A stretch of DNA of 64,000 bases from Sabellastarte sp. h YS-2021 (GCA_964017235.1 OZ024936.1:88696537-88760536); one strand, 5' to 3'. Numbered from the stretch's first letter, positions 48,183 through 59,996 are shown. The notes: a model not told the origin generated them from the letters alone. Numbers and translations: made by a program.

Positions 48183-49520
48183 GTTGTGGACTATTTGTAA
48201 TGGTTTATTCTTCACTTAATCAAAACACCTGCATGTTTAAAAAAGACAAGAAAAGTGTAGATTTATTAGTTTGTGTTCATACATTCTAAAGCATAAAATA
48301 AACATAATCTTACTTTCATTTTGTGGAATTACAATTCATGAAATTATGAGACAAGGCAAAATCCATTTGAAAATTCTATCACTCGAAAGGTTTTTGAAGT
48401 CCAAATCCTGCAAGCATCCATCGGGATACTAAACCTTTTCCCCCTTCAGCTATCTGATACATATAATACACATGTCTTGAAACTGTTTCTTGTTTCAATT
48501 TTTCCCAGGATAGTATATATAGATACATATCCACACATACATGCAAGAGTTGTGTTAAAAAAATGTGTTAAAATTCAAACCTTGAGGTGAACTCAGTGCA
48601 AACGTGGATAGGAACACTACATTAAATAAAAATAGCCCTTTCTGCATGTAATTTCCCATCAGCTTGTGGCATAACAAATGCAATATTCGCAACAGTATGT
48701 GAAATTTGCTAGTGAGTAAAACCACACACCTTACAATTGGGGGGAAATGAAGTTAAATTAACATAAAATTCTAGAACCAACGATAACCATTCATTGTACA
48801 AAGTTTAACAAAAAATCTTCCAGATCTACCAGACCTGAAACTCAAAAATGTTAGAGATCCGTACCCGAAGTTGGTCGTCCTTATTCCAGTATAGATCAAA
48901 TCAATTTTGAGGTTCAAAATAGATCATGTGAGAAGTGCTCAAGATGGTGGAAGTAAATATTAGAAATATTTTAGGTAATTTAGATAATTTAAACAAATAT
49001 TTAAAAACAATGTTCTTAAGTTATAAGACATCTGGATCTGTACCTCTAGAAAGATACTGGTCCAAGATAATAGGGTGTTAATTTTGTACACTGTAAACAT
49101 GGCCCAAAACGATCCTAAAACTCACAAATTTTGAGCCAAGTATTTCCCACAATCTTCAAAGATAAGGTTGTGTTTTTTTCTGTGGCGAATTTCATGTGTG
49201 GTGGCAAATTTTCACATGTTTACATGTAATCTGTAATCAACCTGGATCTCTGTGTATAAAGCTTTACAGATAGTTTATGTTATGTATTTGTAAACTTTTT
49301 TAAACAAGGGCTTCAAACAGTTTTTCTTACACTCTTACCCAATGAATGTAGGGTTCACACTTCTATGGGTTCTCATAGTCTCTAGCAGTGGTGTGACAGT
49401 GCTTTTAGAAGACTGATATTTCATTTATTTTTAACTGCTCCAAAAGCAAAGTTCAGTTTAAATGTTTCGACTGTGCAAAATGTGCACAGTTTGCACATAC
49501 ATTCAAAAATCTGTAAAACA
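48183..49520. other. Upstream region, no gene recognised
   Basis: AT-rich. A GGCGAATTTC/GGCAAATTTT relic of the TA-flanked MITE lies near 49182-49212. No TATA-type core promoter can be assigned with confidence upstream of the tentative start codon. Confidence 0.4.
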
Positions 49521-49524
49521 GTTT

Positions 49525-49760
49525 TTACTTCTGCAAGGAGGTTATCTTTTTGGGTGTGCTTGTTGGTCTGTTTGCTTATCTGCATTTACAATTTCTCCAA
49601 AAAGTAATGAACAGATCTTTATGAATTCTTTTTATGTGGATAGGACCTGACCAAAGAAAGGCGGTATTAAAGTTTTGGAGAGACCTGGATCATATTCTGA
49701 ATACAAAAAAAAAACCCCATATTTTTGGAAATTGACCCTGGCAGAAGTCCAACCACAAAG
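49525..49760 (+). mobile_element. CCTTGG-family repeat fragment
   Basis: TTCTGCAAGGAGGTTATCTT, GGGTGTGCTTGTTGGTCTGT, CTCCAAAAAGTAATGAACAG, GTGGATAGGACCTGACCAAA and CATATTCTGAATACAAAAAA follow the order of 25385-25610 and 35430-35640. Confidence 0.55.
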
Positions 49761-49870
49761 CATTAAAAAAAAAGAGAAAAGCCTTAAACTTGGCTACTTC
49801 TGTCCCAGGCTAGTAAACAATATGACCACTATTATTATACATTTGTGAAATGCAAATAGAATTTTAAGAT

Positions 49871-50056
49871 GAAATTAATGCTGCCAACTTAGCATAAGAG
49901 ATTATGCTAATATGAAATTAATATGAAATTAATGCTGCCAACTTAGCATAAGAGATTATGCTAATATGAAATTAATATGAAATTAATGCTGCCAACTTAG
50001 CATAAGAGATTATGCTAATATGAAATTAATATGAAATTAATGCTGCCAACTTAGCA
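49871..50056 (+). repeat. Perfect 54-bp tandem repeat, 3.4 copies
   Basis: The unit starts GAAATTAATGCTGCCAACTT, then AGCATAAGAGATTATGCTAA and TATGAAATTAATAT. Units begin at 49871, 49925, 49979 and 50033 and appear identical. Each unit holds the small inverted repeat AGCATA...TATGCT. Identity implies very recent expansion. Confidence 0.93.
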
Positions 50057-50094
50057 TAAAACTCCAAAAATGTTTTTAAATCAATTAATACATG

Positions 50095-50158
50095 TATTTG
50101 CCCTGTGTCTCCTTGGTGGAGATTAAGCGCTATAAAAGTCCACATTAGATTAGATTAT
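50095..50158 (+). mobile_element. L2-type LINE 3' stub, subfamily B
   Basis: TTTGCCCTGTGTCTCCTTGG, TGGAGATTAAGCGCTATAAA and AGTCCACATTAGATTAGATT match the end of the intact LINE almost exactly, but with an internal deletion (CACCTGTG... to GGAGATT). It is a very short 5'-truncated insertion. Confidence 0.85.
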
Positions 50159-50993
50159 TTATTTTCTATATGTACTTAAACAGTTGGATATACCTGGTAT
50201 GTTTTCACCTTTGACATGCTTATCCCCCCACAGAACAAATACACATTATACAAGTGGCTGTTAAATTACAGTAATCATTAGTGTTTACCAATATACACAC
50301 ATTTTAAAAAAAAATATATAAATTAATATTGGCAGGCAAAGCTAATCTCATATATATCGAATGGATCAAATGTGTGATTTATTTATCAATTATTAATGTA
50401 CTCTTAACTTCGCCTAAATATTTGTTACACATAGGTTCATCATTTTCAATTTAGAATCTAAACAAAAGCTGACCCATAATTTTTTTTTTCTTCACAAACT
50501 TTTTAGTCAATAACCCAAAAAAAAACTTATTTTCTGAAATAACATGTCTTAAATTTTTTTTCTTTAAAAAGAGATAGGAAATGATTATGGTAGATTCACA
50601 CATGTCCCGGCAAAAGGCTTCTTTCTATCTTAAATTTTCTGAAAGTGACTGGGGTTTACCAAATGAAAGATTGATTTAGGACTGATGTTGCTTGAATGTT
50701 GTTTCCACAAACTGTATATATTATAAAAAAACTACCCAACTTTCCTACATCAGGTTGGGCCAGGAATCAAACCTAATAAGTCGAATCCCATTAAATTTCA
50801 CTTGTGGCGTATATACGGGTGTTTTCTATAACAATACAGAAATACAAGTGGCTGTTAAGGTACTGTATATACACCATCAATTTGACAATACAACCCTCTA
50901 TACCAGTATTACTGTTTTGATATGCATGATACACCTTCCTGGTACTTGCCATAAATATTTCAGGATTTTTACATAGCCATCAATACATAATAA

Positions 50994-51558
50994 GCCTGTT
51001 CCACTATGGCAATCAACCTCCCGCCCGATCAGTTTACAATCCTGAAAATTTGTCATTCAGGAGGCAATTGTAATGTTTCTAAACCCAATCGGAATGTTTG
51101 GAAACCATTTGGGATCGACGCCCAACTGTCAGATTTGAATGCAGAACCTTTCAGAATGTTCCTGATTATATTAAACGGTTTAATATTGTCATAAACTATT
51201 CCCAATTATTATCAGATCTTGGAACCAAACACAAACCCATCTTAAACTATTTGTACCAGTTGTAAAGTCATTTTATTGATCTTACAGTGATCTTAAACCT
51301 ATTTTAACATTCACAAAGCAATCTTTTTCATCTTAAGTTAATACTTAAGGTTCATAAACCATCAGGTGGATTGGAAAACTATCATAAACTTTTTGGGAGC
51401 CTATCAGAAGACTTCTTGAACCAATTGCAATGTCACTCAGGAATTTGTAGGAAAATATTGAAAACTTATCCTAAAATACACCCATGAATCGTGATTGGTT
51501 TTATTTTTTAAAGTCGGCAGTGTAGGTTTATGATTGAATCGTCCTAATGGAACAGCCC
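50994..51558 (-). mobile_element. Non-autonomous TIR element, GGGCTGTTCCACTATGG family, copy 2
   Basis: The ends are GCCTGTTCCACTATGGCAAT and GTCCTAATGGAACAGCCC, inverted repeats followed by TA. The interior is inverted relative to 3004-3517 (CACCCATGAATCGTGATTGG against CCATTTATGATCCATGGGTG). 565 bp, no transposase frame. Confidence 0.7.
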
Positions 51559-51561
51559 TAT

Positions 51562-52795
51562 ATGAGAGGAATGAGTGAATTTAAATGTTCTCTAACTTTT
51601 CCACTCTAGTGTTAGGGTCATATATGAATGGACCAAATGGATAATTTACTATTTGAATTTTGGATAGCTGTGTGAATTTGAATAAAGTGCTCTTGGGTCT
51701 GATATCTATTTCTGTTTAAAAGGAAATTCCACATAATAGGTTCTACATAAATATGTATATGTACAGATTTATTATATTTACTAAAAATGAGAAGAATAAT
51801 TTTATAAGTTTAACCCTATTTTTATAGTTAACTTCTGTAAACTGAAACATATATTTTTCGCTTTTTCATATTTGATATAAATTCTTTCATTTTCTTAAAT
51901 ATTTAATCAAAAGTACCCTCTTTTAAATAAATTTGCAAAAATAGAATAACACATATGTCCAACTGAATGTACAAAAAAAAATTCTACTATGAAAAAAATG
52001 TAGTTAGAACTACCTACCTCTAAAGTTGAACTTGTGTCTCTGTTAGTTTTAATCCTATAGTTTTTAACAACAAAACTGCTTTTTAGTTCTGTAAAAACAA
52101 ATAAACTACTGCACATAACATGCACAGTTCCTTTCTATATATAAGGACACCCGCCCCCCCCCGCTCCCCAATCCCCCACCACACACATCCTTTCACAATG
52201 GTTGTGGTTTTAAACTTCAATCACTTCCTATTAAGGCGTTACCTTTAAGTGCAACTTTACGTAAGGTTGTCTTAAAGCTATACTTTTCTTGAAAATGTAT
52301 GTAGCTTCTACTTAAATTAAGTGGAAGTAAACATTAATTTTGATCCAAATATAACATTCTATTTAAAATAATAAAACAAATCAATATATTCTCTACGCCT
52401 AAACATTATTTTAATTAGCAATAATTGATTATTTTCCTTTTAGTATAAACCTAATCAAGGAATACTTTTATAAATTCAGGTTCCAACACAGTACCTGTTC
52501 TGTTCAAAGCCTGGAGGTTTATGCATGACGTCATAGGTAGTTTGCGTGCACATGCGCTTTTGACCAATATATTGACAAATACTCAGTCTCAGTTCTTTTG
52601 TTTTAAGCTTGTTTTTATACATGTGTGATATTACAAATCTGTACACATCATAGAAGATGTCATCAAGGAAGTCGAAATCCTTTGTCTTTATTGGTCAGAG
52701 TTTAATCGATGATGTAATTCGTTACTAGCCTTTCTGAAAACTCGGTGGACTTAATTCCATGTTGTTAGTTTATTGTCTTTGTCAAAATGGTTTCA
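51562..52795. other. Far-upstream region; AT-rich with a GC-richer patch at 52490-52570
   Basis: No gene or repeat was recognised. The patch has a perfect CRE-type TGACGTCA at 52526-52533 followed by GTGCACATGCGC, which could be regulatory. Confidence 0.4.
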
Positions 52796-52797
52796 TT

Positions 52798-53035
52798 AAA
52801 GATTTGATTTATTTGGGTTTTAATGTTGCTTTCAAGACTTTGTATAGGTACCTCAATATCACAATGGTTAGTTTTAAGGGCCACAGGAAACCAGTACGTA
52901 CTAGTTTGTCAAAATTCTGTTCTGTAAACCTCCAGTCATCGGTAAGCAACTGCCAACATTCATAGTGTTCACAAGTTTGAACCTCAGACCTAAAGCTTAG
53001 AGATTGGGAGTGAGTTGGCTACCCACCCCCACCTG
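52798..53035 (-). mobile_element. SINE-B, copy 6 (old)
   Basis: GATTTATTTGGGTTTTAATG, TTGCTTTCAAGACTTTGTAT, GGAAACCAGTACGTACTAGT and CCTCCAGTCATCGGTAAGCA are diverged family text. The tRNA-like head near 53000 is barely recognisable. Confidence 0.65.
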
Positions 53036-53139
53036 TTTAATTGAAGTAGCACCTATAAGTCCAACAATAGAAGGCTGGGGATGGACACAGCTTGGACACA
53101 AAGTCCATATTTGTGCTTCCTTTTAAGTGCGAGCTCTCT

Positions 53140-53370
53140 GAACTTCACTTTTTTACATGCGATCAGTTTTTTTTTATCTCCGGACTTTCATGAATTGTGA
53201 TGCAGGGTGACAAGTATCTGTCTCTTCACTGAAGTTAAGGGGAAATGGGCTACATTAGTACTGGGATTGGTGACCGCTTCAGTGCACTACATGCGTCTCC
53301 GATGGCTTTGCACCTCTAGCCAGTAGACCGAAACCCCTTTCGGCCTTGTTCTCGTTTTTTGTCACCAGAC
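53140..53370 (+). mobile_element. 5S rRNA-derived SINE, copy 4
   Basis: ATCTCCGGACTTTCATGAAT, TGACAAGTATCTGTCTCTTC, ACTGAAGTTAAGGGGAAATG, GGCTACATTAGTACTGGGAT, TGGTGACCGCTTCAGTGCAC and CAGTAGACCGAAACCCCTTT. A second leader (TTTTTGTCACCAGACTTTCA) starts again at 53352, with a decayed partial copy to about 53500. Confidence 0.85.
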
Positions 53371-53577
53371 TTTCATGGAATTTCTGCTTCCAGGAAGGAA
53401 ACTGCCCTTCCAGTGTGAACTACTCGTGTTTCTGATTGCTTCCAAACAATGATGTTAGTGCAGCTCACGTCTGCAGAATAAAAGACTTTTCAGCCTTGTT
53501 AGTGTAGTAATGTGGATTTTCTCACAACATACTGTTCGACAAAAACATAGACCATGTCTTACACAGATCTCAGACGG

Positions 53578-53812
53578 GTCACGATGGCGCACTTGTACAC
53601 TCTTGCCTTAATTTCACCTCTGAGGTCGGCGATTCAAACCCCGGACCTTATGTGGAAAAGTTGGTAGTTGCTTACCAGTGGCTGGTAGTTTACAGTACAG
53701 AACCTTGACCAACTGTATGTACTGGTTTCCTCTGCCTATAAAACTACCCGTCATGATATGATCTGTACAGTGGTGAAAGCGACATGAAAACCAAAATAAA
53801 CAGATATACAAA
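53578..53812 (+). mobile_element. SINE-B, copy 7
   Basis: GGTCACGATGGCGCACTTGT head, CTCTGAGGTCGGCGATTCAA, ACCCCGGACCTTATGTGG, CCAACTGTATGTACTGGTTT, TGAAAGCGACATGAAAACCA and an AAATAAACAGATA tail. Confidence 0.83.
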
Positions 53813-53814
53813 TC

Positions 53815-55590
53815 TCGGAATTTGCATATAGAAATTTCAAAATTCTGTAAGTTTTTGTCCCTTTTACTTTATTGCCAACCATTATATATTTTTTCGTTTT
53901 CACTTAAGTTTACTCTCAGAAATGAATGAGTCAAGAAAAGCCAATTCTGATTTTGTGTGTGTGTGTGCAAGTCTTGGCAGTGAGCAGTTTAAACTTAAGA
54001 TTTGTTATAATGAGTTAACCTGGAAAATTTTTTTCTTTGGATAGTGAAAATTAATTCCTAGTGAAATTTTGAATGCATATGAATATCTCAAGTAGAAATT
54101 GGCCATTCGTGAAAATTAATGCTAGTGATTTTCTTAATCGAGAAGAAGTGTGAAATTTTCTGTTAGCTAAAATTCCTACTTACGCAGTATATATTTTACA
54201 CACCAAGTCCCATTAATTCATCTGTACTTTTTAAAGGGAGATGAAATAATTTCCTCTTAGAATCAGCTCCCTAAATTGGTACATGGACAGTCAACAGAAA
54301 AGGTAAAGTTCTGTCCAATTGAAATCTGCTAAGATTACATTAGGATAAAATTGTAAATATATCGCTTTTATACTACATTTGTTGTACCTCATTCTGCAGG
54401 AGAGAGTCTCTAAACAGATATATTCTTTCAGATATATTTGACAGCATCGTTATTTTCATACACATAAACAGCGTCTCAGGAAAGACTAAGCATTCTTTCC
54501 AGGCGCCTATTTTGATGGACGCCATTTTGGGACGTCAAATGGGTTATGCAAATTAGGGTGAGTGCATTTGCTTTAAGGGGGTTTGGGATTTTTGTGGGGG
54601 TGCGGTTAAGATAGTTTCTGGGAATTACTTGAAATCATGAATTTTTTTTAGCACACACAGTCAGAAGAATATATTTTATCCTGTTTTGTAACGAAAATAA
54701 GACTTTGTTTGTGTTATAGTTTAACTTCTCTGTACTTAACACACATAAAAACACAACAAACAAGCAAAAATTGATGGAAATTTAAAGTCCCGAATGTTTC
54801 TGTTTGAAACCACAGCTGTATAGAATTTAAGCTTACACAGGGCCCAAATTAAGGATTTGTTTGGCTAGGGGGTTCAAACGAATGGACAGAATTTTACATT
54901 AAGTTTTACAAAAAAAAATATATATTGTTCATGTATCCTATCTGGTGTTGAGGTATGGATTTTAAAGCTGAATCGTGCAGGTTATAAATTGTACAAAGTC
55001 ATTTGCTGAAAGTTCTACAAGTAAAATCTTTATATAGTTATGGGGTTTGAAGAATCCTGATACAGCATAAGTTATTTAAAGGTAAAGTGGAAAAAGTTGG
55101 AGTGTTGAGCCCCTTCAAGACCAATTAATCTGTCTCTCAGCCAATATTTAAAAGATGGATGTATTGACAAGAGACAGATGGCCCAAGGATGGAAAAAAAC
55201 ATAAACGTCCTGAAGGGCAACAAATGGCACACATCCTGACATTAAACATGTACTAGGCTACCACCTTGAGTATCAAGGATGTGCCCCATATTAAATGAAA
55301 TAAATTTTTTGCATAGTTACTGGATATATTTACCAAAATTTATTTCACTTGCAAAATTTCGTCATTGTTTATACAAACAGGAAGTGCAGAAAAAGTGTCT
55401 ATATTACTGCAAACACAGAAAAAAATTGTGTTCCTGCATCTAAATGCTTTATACTGTTAATACATTTAAGTGGATATTTGAAAATTTAAAGTGACAGTAA
55501 TTTTCAGATACTGAAGTTTTTTTGTGTGGCGAGGAACTCTGTCTAAGAAACTCGGTCTAAGCCCCTTCCAACAACTATAAAGATATCAGG
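53815..55590. other. Upstream region, no gene or clear repeat
   Basis: AT-rich; a (GT)n run at about 53956-53968. An octamer ATGCAAAT occurs near 54546. No exon-like stretch recognised. Confidence 0.4.
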
Positions 55591-55594
55591 AAGG

Positions 55595-56390
55595 GCCCTT
55601 AATTCTATTCTATTCTGTTCTAAAGTTTTAGACCGCTTAATCTCTGCCAAGGCAGACCCTGAGGTGCAACATCAGAAACCAATTCAATAATCATTATTCC
55701 ATAGACATAGCCTTGTCGATACCACTGAGATGCAGGGTAATTTATAGCTATGGTGGGAAAGCCTTTTTGTAGAGATATTGTCTTGTTGCGCCTTAGAGTC
55801 CATTACTCTGTGGAGATTAAGTGGTGTAAAAGTCCGGTTAGAATTAGAATAAGATTTGAGCTTTTTCCTGAAGGCAGCAAGAGTTGGGGCATAAACTGTG
55901 GGAGCATGAAGAGCAAACTCTGATTGAACTGTTTCTTGGAATTAAATGTGTGCACGGGTGGAATTGAAGAACCTCCAAGAACCTTTTATCTGAACGATTG
56001 TATCTTGTGCCATATCTACAAAAATTAGTAGACAAAAGAGAACCAAAATATCTGGGCTGACCACTGTGAAAAAAACTTATAAACCAAAGATGCAACAAAT
56101 ATTCTACTGGGAACCAATGGATTCTTTGAGAATAGGAGATTTCCGTGTGTATCTATTCCAGTTTGTGCAAGTGTATTCTGGATACACTGCAGTTTGTGTA
56201 TGTTAAAATTAGACAGACTTCTGAAGAGAGAATTGAAATAGTCAAGACTACTACTCACCAAGCCAATTAATGCAGCTCTTAAAATTTGAAAGGTTGGTAA
56301 AAGGTGACAGAATTCATCGAATATTTTAAAGGTAAAGGGACTTTGATTCCCATCTCCCACACTCCGATTGATCTTAAGTTTGATTTTTTT
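55595..56390 (-). mobile_element. L2-type LINE fragment, subfamily A, interrupted
   Basis: Minus strand 56390 to 55853 encodes decayed L2 C-terminal sequence (SSSLDYFNSLFRSLSNFNI, HKLQCIQNTLAQ, ASLVYKFF), clearly homologous to the intact LINE's SSRLDYCNSLFRSLSCFNLH region. It has frameshifts. The 3' end GCAGAGATTAAGCGGTCTAA and (AGAAT)n tail lie at 55595-55645. A plus-strand L2 stub at 55783-55852 separates the two parts. Confidence 0.85.
55783..55852 (+). mobile_element. L2-type 3' stub, subfamily B, inserted in another L2
   Basis: GTTGCGCCTTAGAGTCCATT, GGAGATTAAGTGGTGTAAAA, GTCCGGTTAGAATTAGAATA is a 70-base 3' end in the opposite orientation to its host element. Extreme 5' truncation is usual for non-LTR insertions. 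Confidence 0.75.
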
Positions 56391-56849
56391 TCTGTCAAAT
56401 ATGGAAGGTCAGGATGCACTCTTGTTATGCTAAAAGTTGAATCATAACGCTGCTATGCCTAACAAGGTTGAAACCTAAAAGGTCACTGACCCACTGCACC
56501 AAACTCAGACCAAAATGATGAAATCATTCCCTATATGGGGTTGCCATATTGTTGCCATCTCCCAGCTATTTTTCATTGCCCGCAAATCTAAATAGAACAG
56601 TGGAGGGGAGAATATGAATCCATCATATACCATTGCCAATAAGGCTAAGTTAATTGGAATTTCAAACGCCATGGAGACTTCATTTAAGTTAGATCAGGAT
56701 TGAATCCCAGAAAAATTGAGTAGTCCATAGTCTCATTCCGAGAGTTGGAATGCTCTTGCATTTTCCCGCCCTTTTTGACAAACTTGAGCACTTTGCCATC
56801 CAGTTCTATCCCAACTTGAAAATCGGGTCAGCTGTCCTGACAAACCTTA

Positions 56850-57525
56850 TGTGGGTGTTCCACCACACGACTAAGGCTCCTGATTAAGGGTTTTTGAGGG
56901 TCGGTTTCAAAAATTTGCTTAGTCCCAGGCGTCCTGTAAGGGTCGGTTGTTGTCTGTTGGGGCCGTGAGAAATATCAAACATGTTTGATATTTCTCCCGA
57001 CTCCCGACTGCCATAAACAAAATGTCCAGTCCCAGGCTTCCTCAGGCCTCCTCAGACCAAATTTACACAGTCGTATGCTGTCCCAGGCCGCCTGCGACCC
57101 TTAGTCGCCGACCCTTAGTCCCAGGCTTCCTGCGACCCTTAGTCCCATTGCAAAACAAAAATCGTCTATCTCGGCCTGGGGATGCCTCAGGACACCTTGT
57201 GGGGTCGGGACTTAATCCTGGGTTAGTCGGGGCTTAGTCCCAGAAGGCCTGAGGTGTCCTGGGACCCAGTCGGTTTGTGTACGACAGGATCGTGGTTCAA
57301 ACCGACCAGACAAATGGCTTAGTCTGTTCTTAGTCCCAGACCAGTTAGGGACTGTCTGGGGCCGCCTGAGGCGTCCTGAGGCTTCCTGAGGACGATCTGT
57401 ACTTAATCCCAGACTTTGAAACCGATCTAGTTTTCCCGCCCATTTTTGTTTTTTTTTCACCGACTGTCCACGATTAAGGGTCGCCGACAGGGTCGGGGCT
57501 TAATCCTTTGGTGGAACAAGGGCAT
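56850..57525. mobile_element. GC-rich foldback TIR element with TTCCACCA/TGGTGGAA ends
   Basis: Left end GTGTTCCACCACACGACTAA, right end GGCTTAATCCTTTGGTGGAA and CAAGGGCAT. The interior is crowded with inverted phrases (CTTAGTCCCAGGCTTCCT, AGGCCTGAGGTGTCCTGGGA, GGGGCCGCCTGAGGCGTCCT). Composition is markedly richer in G+C than the AT-rich flanks. No transposase; the two short opposing frames are by-products of the repeats. Confidence 0.7.
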
Positions 57526-59480
57526 AATGGAACCACCCGTTTAAAAGGAAAAAGTTCATATTGATAAACTTCACTAAAATCTGCATTTTTCTATATGTGT
57601 GTTCAACAAAAGGATATTGAATAAATCACCAGGTCTGATCATATGATTGAACGATTGATCGCTTGGTTGACTGCATGATTGATTGAGTGGATGATTGGTC
57701 AAATCAATAAATTTCTTGCAGATCATGTGATCTTTTTCACAATTTTTCAGTTTTCTTTTTATTTGAACTTCAGTCTTTATTGATGTTTTAACCTAATGCA
57801 TTTTATTTATAAATTAAGTTTGAATTATAGATAAACGCTTAATGTTCATGCTTATACAGTGATGTGACTGAAACATTACATAAATTGGCACCTTCCAACT
57901 TTAAGCATCCTTTTTCCATAATTTATTTGCACCATTTAAACTCTAAAGACAGAAAACAGAGACAAATATGTGTCAACCTGCAATGACGATGTGGAGTGCA
58001 TTTGTCAGGTACCTTCATTACCATATTTGGAAGATGTTTGTTTATCTATTTCAAACAAAGACTTGCAGTACGCTGTACGGGTGCCATAATATGAAAATGA
58101 TAATCCATTCTCAAACCTTACTCTGTTGTGATTTTGGTTGAAATGTGTATTTCAAATTATTTGTTCATTTAGTTTAAGCGTTTGTTTTTATATATGGTTT
58201 ATATATGGGTGCTCTAACAGGAAAAGAAAACAGCAGCCTGTGTGATGCTTGGATGAGCAATTTTACAAAACAAATATATTGATTGTTTATTTGCATTCTT
58301 GATAAGCATTGATACAGGCTGAGGTTGTACATATACTCTGCACCAAAAACATATGCAAAGTAACCCGAAAAGTTATGGACAGATTTTGATAAAATTTTCA
58401 GGAAATGTCAACAATGACGCAAGAAAAGGGTGATTCAATTTCGCTGGTGAACTGGATCATGTTATATGTGTATGTCTTGGCTAGTTTTAGTTTTGCCCCC
58501 CCCCCCCCCAGCCTTAATTGTCATGTTAGGAATTAGCTCATTAAGACCAATTATTGAACAATATATTTATATCATGTTACACTTTAAACTTACAGTAATT
58601 CTTAATCTTGTTAATGCTTGGCGGGAAGAGGAAAAAAAAAAAAGAAATTATCTATCTAAAGGTGTGTCTGTTTGCAAATTTCATAATTTGTAGTGACTTA
58701 TAAGCCTACTTAGGATTGGGTATTCCTTAAAATGTGTTTATGTACTTTCATGTGTCTTGTACAGTGCATGTCACAATAGTAAATTAGTGAAGTAATAATC
58801 TCTGTGATAGCAAAATTCTGTATAAACCCCAATGATCAGTAAGTTAGACTGCTTACATGTGGGCACCAACTTAAATCTGAACTTTAGAAAGTTTGTTAAA
58901 CTTTTTGATATTGAAACAACCTTCTAAACAAAGTTTGAAACTTATAAAGGTTCACGTTCTTGCAAATGCCTCAAGTGTAGGGTATCAGAGGAATTGTGAT
59001 TTTGTTTTGCAATTTTCATGTTTTTTTGTGGTAATGTTAACATCTTTGAAACAATTTAGTAAATAAGAATAACATGTAAACACTTCAGCAGCTGTGCACA
59101 AGTGTACACTAGAAACACACTAAAAAGTCATAAACAAAAATATTTGATCAGTCAATGCCCGTCATATTTTGTCAATAACAAGTTTTCCGAGAGTGCAAAC
59201 ATCCCCCATGGCTTGTCTAGCTAATTTTTCGCCAAATCTCACACTTTGTCTTCCTAAATGGTAAATTGTCAACATATGTTTTACAATGTTAAGCTAGGGG
59301 CTTATAGTGACCTTCAATAAACGGGGTCATGTTGGGACAGGTCCTCAGCATTGCAGCTTGGGGGAGTCAAACCTACACAGAGGTGACAGTCAGTGATTAG
59401 ATGCCAAACTTGCTATTTCTTGTCAGCACATGCACAAAAATGGCCGAAAAATGAAAAATAATTATTTCTTCTTCAAATAA
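57526..59480. other. Upstream region, no gene recognised
   Basis: AT-rich. GATTGATT-type repeats at 57640-57710 and a poly-C tract at 58497-58509. A CCTTGG-family-like stretch (CCGAAAAGTTATGGACAGAT, TTGATAAAATTTTCAGG) lies near 58365-58450. Nothing else. Confidence 0.4.
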
Positions 59481-59482
59481 CC

Positions 59483-59792
59483 TGCCACTGTGGCCTAGTG
59501 GGTAACACACTCGCCTAGGAACACAGAGGACGTGGGATCAATCCCAGGTACAGGCAGATACATAGTGGCTCGAATGATCACTTAAAATGGCAGTCCTCTG
59601 TCATTGGGTCCTATCCCCAGTGGCAGGTTAAAGAACCTCAAGGAGATTGATAAATGGTCATCCTTGAGCCTCTGTCTTTCAGTTAGGGGAATGTCAGTAA
59701 TTTGAGAGTTGGAAATATCTGTCTTTCAGTTAGGGGAATGTCAGTAATTTGAGAGTTGGAGATATTGTGCTGAGTATAAATACAAATATTAA
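59483..59792 (+). mobile_element. SINE-A, copy 4, with internal 47-bp duplication
   Basis: Head CCACTGTGGCCTAGTGGGTA, GTGGGATCAATCCCAGGTAC, TCAGTCCTCTGTCATTGGGT; near the end the segment ATCTGTCTTTCAGTTAGGGG through GAGAGTTGGA occurs twice in tandem, replacing the usual central-end part. Tail TGCTGAGTATAAATACAAAT. Confidence 0.85.
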
Positions 59793-59996
59793 GCTATTTC
59801 AAATGACAGTCGTTAAATGCTGCTGTCGATTTGACGATAACACACTGGTTTTATGGTTGTTATTTGTCACAACAAAAATAAAAAAAAAACGTATTTGATA
59901 CCATTGCACATTTGCAGGGTCAACAAGTACTGTATGTACCGTTATGTCGTTATCATGACAAATACTTGGTCTGAAACAACTCATATTGAGGGAGGG

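Noticed and set aside
49871-50056. CRISPR-like array
   Set aside because: Contiguous identical 54-bp units with no spacers, in a eukaryotic genome.
57022-57460. Opposing frames in the GC-rich segment
   Set aside because: By-products of the inverted repeats of a foldback element.
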